Source of the DNA: Planctomycetota bacterium
GTDB lineage: Bacteria; Planctomycetota; UBA1135
Direction: 5' to 3'
Length of the DNA stretch: 47,520 bases
NCBI GenBank assembly: GCA_003696625.1
Contig: RFGR01000172.1
Coordinates: forward strand, 1-47,520
Below are positions 40,411 to 47,520 of the stretch, piece by piece; within the stretch, counting starts at the first letter, position 1; each line of letters opens with the position of its first letter. The notes under the pieces were generated by a model. That model made no database searches and was not told the DNA's origin. It saw nothing but the letters and a program-made list of their open reading frames with translations. The position numbers and the translations under genes were made by a program.

Positions 40411-42582
40411 ATGTCCCGAGACTGCCGGATCCGGCTCGCGCTACTCGCCCTGGTGGCGGCCCTTTCCTGGGGCGCGCGCGAGGCCCGCTCGGCCCGCTTT
40501 CAGCGCCTGGCCGCCGGCGGCGGGCAGCCGGCGCCGGCGGCCGAGTGGTTCAGCGCCGAGCCGGACGGACTCTACCACGTGCGCCGGGTCGAGCGGGCGC
40601 TGGCGGAAGGGTTGCCGCCGGCACCGCGCGATCCGGCGATGGCCTTCCCCGCCGGTGCCCCGATCCCCTGGCCGCCGTACTACGACGCACTGCTGGCGGT
40701 GGCCGCCCGACCGGTCGTCGGACCGCCGCCCGCCGGCGACCGAACGCATTGGCGGAACCGGCTGGAGCGCTTCGCCGCCACCCTGCCGGTCGTCTTCGGG
40801 GCGGCGACCAGCGTCGCCGCGGCGGCGGCCGGGGCCGCTCTGGCCGGGCCGCCGGGGCTCCTCGCCGTCGGGCTCCTGCACGCCCTCTCCTACGGCGCGA
40901 TCCACTATTCGGTGCCGGGGGTGGCGGATCATCACGCCTTCGTCTCGCTGCTCCTGGCCCTTCTGTTGCTGCTCGTCGCCGAGGCGATCCGGCGCCGCGC
41001 CTTCGCGCGGCCGGGCGCCGGCTGGCGCTTCGGGGCGGCGGCCGGGGTCGCCGCCGGCCTGCTGCTCGGCACTTGGGTGGCATCGCTGGTCTTCGTGGTG
41101 GTGGTGCAGGCCGCACTCGGTCTGTGGGTGGTCTGGGTCTGCTGGCGCCGGCGGCCGGCGCCGGGGCTGGCGCCGTTCGGCCTCGGCTTCCATCTGGCGG
41201 CGCTGCTGACGGTGCTGCCGGCGGTCCTCCAGTCGCCGTGGCGGGAGACGCAGCCCTGGATGGTGGTGAACCTGAGCTGGTTCCACCCGCTCCACCTCGC
41301 CGCCGGCGCGGTGGTGTTCCTGCCGCTTTGGGGCTGGCCGGTGGCCTCTCCCTGGCGCCGCCGCTGGCCCTTCCTGGTCGCCGGCGCCCTGGCCGCCGCC
41401 GCCGCCGCACTGGCCCTCGCCGGTGCCGGGCCGGTGGCCGGAATCCGCGAAGGCTTCGCCTGGGCGGCGCGGGCCAATGTCTTCATGGGCGACATCGCCG
41501 AATCACAGCCGCTGCTCGGCCCCGACCGCTACGGCACCGGCGGGCTCTTCGGCTGGCTCGGCTACACCGTGCTGCTGGTGCCGGCCGCCTGGCCCTTCGG
41601 CCTGTGGGCGCTCCGGCGGCGGCCGGATCTCCTGCCTTGGTTGGTGGCCTTGCCGGTGCTGCTGGCCCAGGCTCTGGCCCAGCGCCGCTTCGCCGCCGAC
41701 GCCGCTCTGCCGCTGGCGGTGCTCGTCGGCTGGGGACTGGCCTCCGGCCTTCCCCGTGGTCGGTGGCGTTGGCTGGCGCTCCCGGCGGCCGTGCTGCTCC
41801 AGCTACCAGGCGTCGCCAAGGTGGCCGACGGTCTGGCCCACCGGCGGCCGGATCAGACCGACCTCGAGGCGGTGCGGATGAACGGCCTGCGGGCCGCCCA
41901 CGAGTGGCTCGGCGCCCACGCCGCGCCGGACTCCTCGGTGATGGCCCACTGGGATCAGGGCCACGCGATCGAACTCCTCACCGGCATGGGCAGCGTGGCG
42001 ACCAACTTCGGCAGCTACGTCGGCGAGGAGGGCTTCACCGACGCCGCCCGCTTCTTCACCGCGCAGGATCTGGAGGCGGCCGAGTGGTTGCTCGACCGAC
42101 ACCGCTGCCGCTACGTCCTGGTCCACGGCGGTCCTCTCTGGGCCTGGGACCAGCTCCGCGCGGCCGCCGGGGGGACGGCGGCCGAGGCCTGGCGATCGAG
42201 TCTGGCCGGCATTCTCTACCGTCCGGACGCGGCGCCGCCCTGGCTGCGCCTGCGCTGGGTCGCCCCGTTCCGCGACCCGGACCTGCCCGATGGAGTGCTG
42301 CCGGCGGTGGCGCTGATCTACGAGCACGTGCCGGGGGCGCGGTTGGAGGCCTCGGTTCCGCCCGGCGCCGAGGTCGAACTCGGCATCCCGGTGGCGGTCC
42401 CGGGCGGGGTCGCCGCCTTCACCTGGCGGATCGCGGCCGCCGCCGACGCCGGCGGCCGCGTGCGCTTCCGGCTGCCCTACCCTGGGAAGGCCGTGCTGAG
42501 CTGGGAAGCCGGACGAATCGAGGTGGCCGTGTCGGAGGAGGCCGTCGCCACCGGGGCGAGACTCACCGCCGGGGACGACTGA
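40411..42582 (+). CDS. STT3-like oligosaccharyltransferase (AglB/PglB superfamily)
   Basis: 723 residues: about 12 transmembrane helices then a 230-residue external C-terminal domain. STT3 landmarks in order: 'EPDGLYHVRR' with Asp52 in the first external loop; 'YSVPGVADHHAF' (167-178), matching the archaeal 'G-x-A-D-H-H' second metal motif; 'GDIAESQP' (360-367), in the place of the TIxE loop; and 'HWDQGHAI' (513-520), in place of the WW-D-x-G sequon-binding motif. Such enzymes move a lipid-linked glycan to the Asn of N-x-S/T sequons on exported proteins. The variations (D for T in TIxE, H for the first W) are real departures. A DUF5916/CBM9 gene precedes it and its stop abuts that of a secreted protein gene. 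No glycan-assembly genes are in the window. TAAGAT is 33 nt upstream. Confidence 0.78.
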   Translation: MSRDCRIRLALLALVAALSWGAREARSARFQRLAAGGGQPAPAAEWFSAEPDGLYHVRRVERALAEGLPPAPRDPAMAFPAGAPIPWPPYYDALLAVAARPVVGPPPAGDRTHWRNRLERFAATLPVVFGAATSVAAAAAGAALAGPPGLLAVGLLHALSYGAIHYSVPGVADHHAFVSLLLALLLLLVAEAIRRRAFARPGAGWRFGAAAGVAAGLLLGTWVASLVFVVVVQAALGLWVVWVCWRRRPAPGLAPFGLGFHLAALLTVLPAVLQSPWRETQPWMVVNLSWFHPLHLAAGAVVFLPLWGWPVASPWRRRWPFLVAGALAAAAAALALAGAGPVAGIREGFAWAARANVFMGDIAESQPLLGPDRYGTGGLFGWLGYTVLLVPAAWPFGLWALRRRPDLLPWLVALPVLLAQALAQRRFAADAALPLAVLVGWGLASGLPRGRWRWLALPAAVLLQLPGVAKVADGLAHRRPDQTDLEAVRMNGLRAAHEWLGAHAAPDSSVMAHWDQGHAIELLTGMGSVATNFGSYVGEEGFTDAARFFTAQDLEAAEWLLDRHRCRYVLVHGGPLWAWDQLRAAAGGTAAEAWRSSLAGILYRPDAAPPWLRLRWVAPFRDPDLPDGVLPAVALIYEHVPGARLEASVPPGAEVELGIPVAVPGGVAAFTWRIAAAADAGGRVRFRLPYPGKAVLSWEAGRIEVAVSEEAVATGARLTAGDD

Positions 42583-43713
42583 TCACAAGTGGGCCAGGCC
42601 GTTGCTCCAGGCCAGGACCTGGCGGCCGCTCGCGTCGGTGAACGCCGCTTGGGCGAAGATCGGTCCCCGGGCCGAGGGGGGGATCGGCGCCGTGAACACC
42701 GCCTCCCCGCTGGGGAGGACGGTCATTTCCGGTGCGGCCAGCAGCGCCCGGCCGACCAGGATCCGGCCGGCAGGGTGCGGCCGGTCGGCATGGCTCCGGC
42801 TCAACAGAAGAAAGGCCCGGTCGCTGTTGGTGACCGCGGCTCTGCCGGTCCAGGTGATCGGATTGCCCGGGATCCAGGCCGTGCTTTCCAGGGTGGACCG
42901 GTTCGGATAGGAGCCTTGGAAGGGGTAGGAACCGGCCTCCGGACCATAAAGAACCAGGTCGAGGGCGGCGTAGGGGACGCCTCCGAACCACCAACAGCCG
43001 TTGGCCAGGTTCGAGGTCGTCCCCCAAAGGAGCTGGTTCAGGTTGCCGCCGTTCGACCAGCCGCCGGCGGTGGAGCAGCCGGCGACCGGGGTCGGGCAGG
43101 GGCGGGCGAGCACCGGCCCCATCTGGGCAATCGGGGGGCCGTTGAAGGTGTACATGCCTTCGATCCGGTAGCCGAAGGAGCGGCCAGCGGCGCCACTGCT
43201 GTGAAACGGGGCGGAGATGGAGGATGTGCACTCCAATCCCCCGGTGAGGTCCACTGCGACCGACCAGCAGGAAAGGTTGCCGGTCGAAGATACCGGCAGG
43301 TCGGTGAGCAGGTATTCGCAGTTCGGCGCCGGCGGCAGGGTGCAGGGCACGTAGTCGTCGTAGAACGAAAGCTTGAAGGAGACTCCGTTCCTCGTGGAGG
43401 CCAGGGTCGGCGTGCAATAGGCGAAATCGAAGCCGCTGATCTGCTCCAGTTCGAGGGCATTGGCGTCGGGGATCACGCCCTCGTCAGCGACGAAGCCGCC
43501 GCCGGTCCACGAGCTCCCCTGCGGGAAGTAGTAGCCGGTGGGGAAGGTGCAGTTGTAAAGGACCCGGGCCCTGGACCGACCGGTTGGACCACCCAGGGTC
43601 CAGGTGCCGGTGGCCAGGTGGTACTCGCCGTAGTAGCGGATCGGGACGTCACCGATCGGCACGGGCTGGCCGGGGACCTGGGCGAGAAGGAGGAGGAGAG
43701 GGGCGATGATCAT
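42583..43713 (-). CDS. secreted protein with the shared C-terminal module
   Basis: 376 residues starting 'MIIAPLLLLLAQVPGQ', a short signal peptide. The mature part is beta-rich, with ten or more cysteines ('YNCTFPTG', 'YVPCTLPPAPNCEY', 'GLECTSS', 'RPCPTPVAGCS'), suggesting disulfides. The last 75 residues match the shared module ('LPSGEAVFTAPIPPSARGPIFAQAAF'). Three sequons are present (N-C-T, N-L-S, N-R-S). The best-formed promoter of the window (TTGACG-17-GATACT) precedes it with a leader of about 30 nt. The stop TGA and the STT3-like stop together form TGATCA with no spacer. The function is unknown; the family is not recognised beyond the C-terminal module. Confidence 0.76.
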   Translation of the reverse strand: MIIAPLLLLLAQVPGQPVPIGDVPIRYYGEYHLATGTWTLGGPTGRSRARVLYNCTFPTGYYFPQGSSWTGGGFVADEGVIPDANALELEQISGFDFAYCTPTLASTRNGVSFKLSFYDDYVPCTLPPAPNCEYLLTDLPVSSTGNLSCWSVAVDLTGGLECTSSISAPFHSSGAAGRSFGYRIEGMYTFNGPPIAQMGPVLARPCPTPVAGCSTAGGWSNGGNLNQLLWGTTSNLANGCWWFGGVPYAALDLVLYGPEAGSYPFQGSYPNRSTLESTAWIPGNPITWTGRAAVTNSDRAFLLLSRSHADRPHPAGRILVGRALLAAPEMTVLPSGEAVFTAPIPPSARGPIFAQAAFTDASGRQVLAWSNGLAHL

Positions 43714-43749
43714 GGAAGGGATCCGGTCGGGGGAAAAGAAACCCAGTCG

Positions 43750-43778
43750 AGTATCTGCCCCGAAGGCGGGCCCGTCAA
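43750..43778 (-). promoter_or_regulatory. sigma-70-like promoter of the secreted protein gene
   Basis: On the minus strand TTGACG (43778-43773) and GATACT (43755-43750) are exactly 17 bp apart. It points away from, and partly overlaps the upstream region of, the divergent 3-hydroxyacyl-CoA dehydrogenase promoter (TAGGAT, 43795-43800, 8 nt before its ATG). Confidence 0.68.
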
Positions 43779-43808
43779 GGCGGCCGCCCGCTGCTAGGAT
43801 CCCGCCCC

Positions 43809-44672
43809 ATGAAGAACGCCGCCACGATGGAGGTGGCCGCGGTCCTGGGTGCCGGCACGATGGGGCACGGCATCGCCCAGGTTTGCGCCCAGGCCGGATT
43901 CCAGGTCCGGCTCTACGACGTTGCCGAGGAACCCCTGGCCCGCGGGCTGGCCGGGATCGAGCGGATGCTGGGCAAGGCGGTGGAGAAGGGCAAGCTGCCG
44001 GCCGGGGAGGCCGCGGCCGTCCGGGCCCGCATCTGCGGCGTCACCGACCTGGCCGAGGCCTGCGCCGGCTGCGACCTGGTGATCGAGGCGGTCCCGGAGC
44101 GGGAGGAGTTGAAGCGGGAGGTTCTGGCCGCGGCCGAGACCGCCGCCGGTCCGGAGGCCCTGTTGGCGACCAACACCTCCTCCTTGCCGGTGAGCCGGAT
44201 CGCCGAGGCGCTGGCCCGACCGGAGCGGTTTCTCGGTCTGCACTTCTTCAATCCAGTGCCGGTCATGGTCCTGCTCGAGATCGTGACCGGGGAGCGCACG
44301 GCGCCGGCGACGGTCGCCTGTGCCCGTGCCCTGGCCGCACGGCTCGGCAAGGAAGCGATCGTGGTTCGTGACGCGCCCGGCTTCGCCAGCTCGCGGCTCG
44401 GGCTCGCCCTCGGCCTGGAGGCGATCCGGATGGTCGAGGAAGAGGTGGCGAGTCCGGCCGACATCGACCGGGCGATGGAACTCGGCTACCGCCACCCGAT
44501 GGGACCGCTGCGCTTGACCGACCTGGTCGGCCTCGACGTGCGCCTCGGTATCGCCGAACACCTCGCCCGCACCCTCGGTCCGCGCTTCGAGCCGCCGGAG
44601 CTGCTGCGGCGCATGGTGGCCGAGGGCCTCCTCGGCAAGAAAGCCGGACGCGGTTTCTACGACTGGGACTGA
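43809..44672 (+). CDS. 3-hydroxyacyl-CoA (3-hydroxybutyryl-CoA) dehydrogenase
   Basis: 287 residues; oxidises 3-hydroxyacyl-CoA to 3-oxoacyl-CoA with NAD in beta-oxidation or butyrate/PHB metabolism. The Rossmann motif is 'VLGAGTMGHGIAQVCAQAG'; catalytic elements 'NTSSLPVS', 'GLHFFNPVPVM' (His) and 'LLEIVTGE' (Glu) are in place; the C-terminal helical domain holds 'YRHPMGPLRLTDLVGLD' and the usual ending 'KKAGRGFYDW'. The conserved 'PGF-x-x-NR' Asn is Ser here ('PGFASSR'), as I recall from some related enzymes. TAGGAT ends 8 nt before ATG (leaderless type). It is a single gene, divergent from the secreted protein gene, and could join the CoA enzymes at 3.9-7.9 kb metabolically. Confidence 0.92.
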   Translation: MKNAATMEVAAVLGAGTMGHGIAQVCAQAGFQVRLYDVAEEPLARGLAGIERMLGKAVEKGKLPAGEAAAVRARICGVTDLAEACAGCDLVIEAVPEREELKREVLAAAETAAGPEALLATNTSSLPVSRIAEALARPERFLGLHFFNPVPVMVLLEIVTGERTAPATVACARALAARLGKEAIVVRDAPGFASSRLGLALGLEAIRMVEEEVASPADIDRAMELGYRHPMGPLRLTDLVGLDVRLGIAEHLARTLGPRFEPPELLRRMVAEGLLGKKAGRGFYDWD

Positions 44673-44715
44673 GTGTTCCTCCGGCCGGCGCCTCCTCGGC
44701 GGTTCCTGGGGTGCT

Positions 44716-45282
44716 TCAGAGGAAGCGGATGCAAGCCGGGTAGCGGTAGATCCGCCCGCGGCTGGCGTGGTAGGCGGCCAGGACCGTGCAGATGAACCCG
44801 AACACCGGCAGCAGCATCAGGAAGGGCAGGCCGATCAACGCCAGCGCGAGGATGCCGAACACCAGGCTGTAGATCATCAGCGAGATCTGGAAGTTCAGCG
44901 TCTCGCGTCCGGCTTGATCGACGTTGGGGAACTGGTCCTTGAAGATCAGCCAAAGGACGAGCGGCCCCAGCAGCGGCGCCAGGAAGGTGCTGAGCGGGAT
45001 CAGCGTGGCCCACATCCGTTCCTCGCCGACCGCGAGCCGGCCGCCGCTGCCCCGGTTTCCTGCACCCGGGTCACCGGCGTCGTCGCCGCCGCCCGGCGGC
45101 GGGGGCGGGGGCGGCGGCGGCGGGCCGCCGGGCGCCTCCCCACCGGCGGGCGGCCCTCCGGCACCGGCGGCCGGCCCCGGGCCGGGCAAGTCGCTCGGCA
45201 CCCCCGGGCGATAGTGGGCGCCGTCCGGACCGTCGGCCTCGAAGGGGTCCGGCGGCTCGATGAAGGGAGGCTGCGGGGTCAT
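44716..45282 (-). CDS. DUF4870 membrane protein with proline-rich N-terminus
   Basis: 188 residues. The first 90 are disordered and proline/glycine-rich, with a run of ten prolines; the rest is a DUF4870 domain: 'ERMWATLIPLSTFLAPLLGPLVLWLIF', 'TLNFQISLMIYSLVFGILAL' and a third hydrophobic helix, ending 'YPACIRFL'. The family is of unknown function and usually spans the membrane three or four times. ATG at 45282 gives a full protein; the ORF track's 638-residue version is a shadow. A TAGGGT box (45332-45327) may be its -10, overlapping that of the divergent amidohydrolase. A purine stretch AAGGAAGAG in the leader could help ribosome binding. Confidence 0.82.
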   Translation of the reverse strand: MTPQPPFIEPPDPFEADGPDGAHYRPGVPSDLPGPGPAAGAGGPPAGGEAPGGPPPPPPPPPPGGGDDAGDPGAGNRGSGGRLAVGEERMWATLIPLSTFLAPLLGPLVLWLIFKDQFPNVDQAGRETLNFQISLMIYSLVFGILALALIGLPFLMLLPVFGFICTVLAAYHASRGRIYRYPACIRFL

Positions 45283-45326
45283 GGCGGACGGCTCTTCCTT
45301 GGGAAAGAGACCCACCGTCTTTCGCG

Positions 45327-45336
45327 ACCCTACCAT
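45327..45336. promoter_or_regulatory. overlapping divergent -10 boxes
   Basis: ACCCTACCAT contains TAGGGT on the minus strand (for the DUF4870 gene) and TACCAT on the plus strand (6 nt before the amidohydrolase ATG). They share two base pairs, so the two promoters should exclude each other. The whole divergent gap is only 60 bp. Confidence 0.45.
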
Positions 45337-45342
45337 CCTGCC

Positions 45343-46230
45343 ATGAGCGCCGCCGCCGGTGGACCGGCCCCGACCGCCGGGGTCACCGACGTCCACGTCC
45401 ACATCCAGCCCTGGGAACAGCTTCGGCCCGAGGTGCGGGCCAGCCTCGGCGGCGGCCGGGACGATCTGGCCGAGATCCGTCGCTTCGAGACCGATCCGGA
45501 CGCCTTCGCCGATCATCTGGCGGCCAACGGTGTCGCCCGGGCGGGCCTGGTCAACTACCCCTCGCCGGAGGTCATGGGCTTCGACCGGACGACGAACGAC
45601 TTCGTCGCCGCCTATCGCGACGCCCGGCCGGAGGTCTTCCTGGCCTGGGGCGGCATGTACCCGCCCGCCGAACCCGATCCGGAAGCCGAGGTCCGCCGGT
45701 TGCTCGACGAGCTGCGGCTGGACGGCATCAAGGTTCATCCGCCACATCAAGGCTTCGCCGCCAACGCCTACCTGGACGGCCTCGACGGGCTGCGCGTCCT
45801 CTACGCCGGCTGCCAGGAACGCGGCCTGCCGGTGATGATCCATACCGGCACCAGCATCTTCCCCGGTGCCCGCAGTCGGCTGGGCGACCCGATGGCGGTG
45901 GATGACGTCGCGGTCGACTTCCCGGAGCTGAAGATCGTGATCGCCCACTGCGGCCGGCCGCTTTGGTACGAGCAGGCCTTCTTCGTCGCCCGCCGACACC
46001 CGAACGTCTGGCTCGATCTGTCCGGGATCCCGCCGCGGCAGATCCCGCAGCGGCTGCCCTGGCTGCCGCGGCTGGCGGACAAGGTATTGTGGGGCACCGA
46101 CTGGCCCAGCCCCGGGGTGCGGAACCTGCGCGCCAACCTCGACGCCTTCCTCGCCCTGCCCGAGCTGGACGACGACCTCAAGGAGGCCGTGCTCGTTCGC
46201 AACCCGGCCCGGTTGTTTCCGCCGCGCTAG
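45343..46230 (+). CDS. amidohydrolase (PF04909-type metal-dependent hydrolase)
   Basis: 295 residues of TIM-barrel fold. Visible metal-site elements: 'TDVHVHIQP' (His18, His20), 'GIKVHPPHQGF', 'MIHTGTS', 'IVIAHCGRP' and 'VLWGTDWPSPG' with the catalytic Asp. These match amidohydrolase-2 enzymes such as aminocarboxymuconate-semialdehyde decarboxylase relatives, which hydrolyse or decarboxylate small aromatic or cyclic acids. The substrate is unknown. ATG at 45343 follows TACCAT by 6 nt. The next gene starts 11 nt after its TAG stop, and that TAG lies within the next gene's TAGGCT box. Confidence 0.88.
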   Translation: MSAAAGGPAPTAGVTDVHVHIQPWEQLRPEVRASLGGGRDDLAEIRRFETDPDAFADHLAANGVARAGLVNYPSPEVMGFDRTTNDFVAAYRDARPEVFLAWGGMYPPAEPDPEAEVRRLLDELRLDGIKVHPPHQGFAANAYLDGLDGLRVLYAGCQERGLPVMIHTGTSIFPGARSRLGDPMAVDDVAVDFPELKIVIAHCGRPLWYEQAFFVARRHPNVWLDLSGIPPRQIPQRLPWLPRLADKVLWGTDWPSPGVRNLRANLDAFLALPELDDDLKEAVLVRNPARLFPPR

Positions 46231-46241
46231 GCTTCGTCGCC

Positions 46242-47456
46242 ATGCCCGTCGCCTGGAATCTGCCCCGTGGTTGCCGAGGTCCGAAGTGGCGTCAGGACGT
46301 GCTGCGGCCGCTCGCCACCGAGGCGCTGCGACACGTCCTGCCCCGGCCCACCGCACCCTACGCCGAGGCCCATGCCGCCGCCGCGGTCCGCGCCTGGGCC
46401 GAGGCCCGAAACTGGCGAGTCCGCGCCGACGAGGCCGGCAACCTCCTGGTTGCGGTCCCGGGCCGCAGCGGCTTCCGCGGGCGCCCGACCATCGCCTTCG
46501 AGGCCCACCTCGACCATCCGGCGATGGTGGTCGAGCGGGTTCTTCCCGACGGCCGCCTGTGTGCCGCCTTCTACGGCGGTCATCCGCCGGAGCGCATGCC
46601 CGGCGGCCGGGTCCAGCTGTTTCCGCCGGCACCGGGATCGGCCTCCCGCCCCCGCCGCACGAGGGTGCTCGAGGCCGGGGCCCGCAATCGAAGAAGCGGC
46701 CGGATCCCGCTCCTCCTGGCCGCCGCCAGCGGTCCCGGACCGGCTCCCGGCTGGATCGGCGCCTGGGATTTTCCGCTCCGGATTAGCGCCCGCACGATCA
46801 GCAATCCGGTTTGCGACGACCTTGGCGGCGTCGCCGCCATCCTGGCCGGTCTCGACCTGGCGGCGCGCAACCGCCCGGACCGTCCAGTACTCGGGATTTT
46901 CACCCGCTGCGAGGAGAACGGCTTCATCGGCTGCCTGGAGGCGATCCGGCTCGGGACCGTGCCTCGTCAGGTGCCGGTTGTCGTCCTCGAATGCTCGCCG
47001 CGGCTGCCCCACGCCCGCCCCGGCGATGGTCCGATCTGTCGAGTGGGGGACCGCCTGAGTGTCTATGACCCCCCCTTGATCGCCCGGCTGGAGGAGGCGG
47101 CCCGCGACCTAGTGGCCTCCTCGCCCGGATTCCGCTGGCAACGCAAGCTGATGGACGGCGGCGCTTGCGAGGCGACCGCGTGGTGCGAAGGCGGCTACCG
47201 TGCGGCCGGACTGGCAGTGCCGCTCACCAACTATCACAACGTCCCCGACGATCGCCGCCGCCGCGGCCAAGCGCCGGAACAGATCGACCGCTGCGACTTC
47301 GAAAGTCTGGTTCTCTGGGTGGCCACCCTCGCGCTCGGCCGGCGGCCGGAGGCGCCGGCGCCGGGGCACGAGCTGTCCGGGACGAGTGGCGCCCTGGAAC
47401 AACTCCGCCGTGCCCGCTCCCCGAAACTGGCCCCACCCTCTGGATCACAATCCTGA
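46242..47456 (+). CDS. M42-like metallo-aminopeptidase
   Basis: 404 residues. The co-catalytic zinc ligands are recognisable: H89-x-D91 in 'EAHLDHPAM', the bridging Asp in 'NPVCDDLGGVAAIL', the Glu pair in 'TRCEENGFIGCLEAI', a further acidic residue in 'VLECSPR', and the last His in 'TNYHNVPD'. The insert between them forms the M42 dimerisation-type domain. Such enzymes trim peptides in the cytosol as large oligomers. The N-terminal 20 residues are basic and there is no signal peptide. ATG at 46242 lies 8 nt after TAGGCT, whose TAG is the stop codon of the amidohydrolase. The pair may form a small degradative cluster, but each seems to have its own box. Confidence 0.84.
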   Translation: MPVAWNLPRGCRGPKWRQDVLRPLATEALRHVLPRPTAPYAEAHAAAAVRAWAEARNWRVRADEAGNLLVAVPGRSGFRGRPTIAFEAHLDHPAMVVERVLPDGRLCAAFYGGHPPERMPGGRVQLFPPAPGSASRPRRTRVLEAGARNRRSGRIPLLLAAASGPGPAPGWIGAWDFPLRISARTISNPVCDDLGGVAAILAGLDLAARNRPDRPVLGIFTRCEENGFIGCLEAIRLGTVPRQVPVVVLECSPRLPHARPGDGPICRVGDRLSVYDPPLIARLEEAARDLVASSPGFRWQRKLMDGGACEATAWCEGGYRAAGLAVPLTNYHNVPDDRRRRGQAPEQIDRCDFESLVLWVATLALGRRPEAPAPGHELSGTSGALEQLRRARSPKLAPPSGSQS

Positions 47457-47457
47457 T

Positions 47458-47520
47458 TCACAGCGTCACCCGCCACCGCAGAAAATCCGCCACCGCCCAC
47501 CTCCGCTCGGCCGCCCCGAC
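47458..47520 (-). CDS. C-terminal fragment of an unknown gene, cut by the window edge
   Basis: A minus-strand frame enters from the right edge and ends at TGA (47460-47458), one base past the plus-strand peptidase stop at 47456. The 20 visible residues, 'VGAAERRWAVADFLRWRVTL', read like the amphipathic end of a protein and not like a shadow, and the tight convergent spacing fits this genome. Too short to name. Confidence 0.35.
   Translation of the reverse strand, partial: VGAAERRWAVADFLRWRVTL

Noticed and set aside
45100-45130. GCC/GGC triplet run as a DNA repeat of interest
   Set aside because: It encodes the polyproline stretch of the DUF4870 protein; ordinary low complexity in a GC-rich genome.
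1-47520. CRISPR array, toxin-antitoxin pair, restriction-modification or other defence island
   Set aside because: No regular direct repeats with spacers, no recognisable nuclease/methylase pair and no small coupled toxin genes were seen.

Overview
The window is 47.5 kb of very GC-rich bacterial chromosome. One lpd line I counted is 43/60 G+C, and most long lines of the ORF track are GC shadows. I see no rRNA, tRNA, CRISPR array, phage or complete insertion sequence. The organism is probably an uncultured Gram-negative heterotroph. The many secreted proteins with 'A-x-A-Q'-type signal peptides and a recurring C-terminal module suggest Planctomycetota or a neighbouring phylum. This is an impression from protein style, not from a marker gene.

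Layout. 1-1.7 kb: the end of an S9 peptidase, two small lipoproteins and a hemerythrin-like protein. 1.8-7.9 kb: an acyl-CoA and lipoate block, with lpd-lipB-ADP-forming acyl-CoA synthetase as a plus-strand operon, convergent with a CoA-transferase/GNAT fusion. 7.9-20.6 kb: mostly secreted proteins on the minus strand (metallo-beta-lactamase plus lamin-tail, FG-GAP, beta-helix, HEAT-VWA, calcium-loop and Asp-box proteins), with a zinc-ribbon membrane protein and a TPMT-like methyltransferase between them. 20.9-30.2 kb: a membrane/spermidine-synthase-like protein coupled to a methyltransferase, MutY, a HEAT protein and an OmpR-type two-component pair. 30.2-30.6 kb: an intergenic element bounded by a 15-bp perfect inverted repeat. 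30.6-35 kb: a carboxypeptidase-regulatory-like repeat protein and a three-repeat secreted protein. 35-43.7 kb: HAD phosphatase, a sulfatase-fold/ankyrin protein, a DUF5916 outer-membrane protein, an STT3-like oligosaccharyltransferase and another secreted protein. 43.8 kb to the end: 3-hydroxyacyl-CoA dehydrogenase, DUF4870, amidohydrolase, an M42-like aminopeptidase and a 20-codon fragment of a last gene.

The most interesting signals are these. (1) A TAnnnT box lies 6-9 nt before the start codon of about ten genes, which predicts frequent leaderless transcription; three times the box reuses the TAG stop codon of the gene upstream. (2) A C9 tract separates a perfect signal peptide from its beta-helix protein, either a sequence error or a phase-variable switch. 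(3) A bacterial STT3-type oligosaccharyltransferase sits among secreted proteins carrying N-x-S/T sequons. (4) A shared C-terminal module occurs on otherwise unrelated secreted proteins. (5) The 15-bp inverted repeat lies between two divergent promoters. (6) A 48-column direct repeat flanks the zinc-ribbon gene and overlaps the 3' end of its neighbour. Functions are assigned from motifs read by eye; no database search was run.
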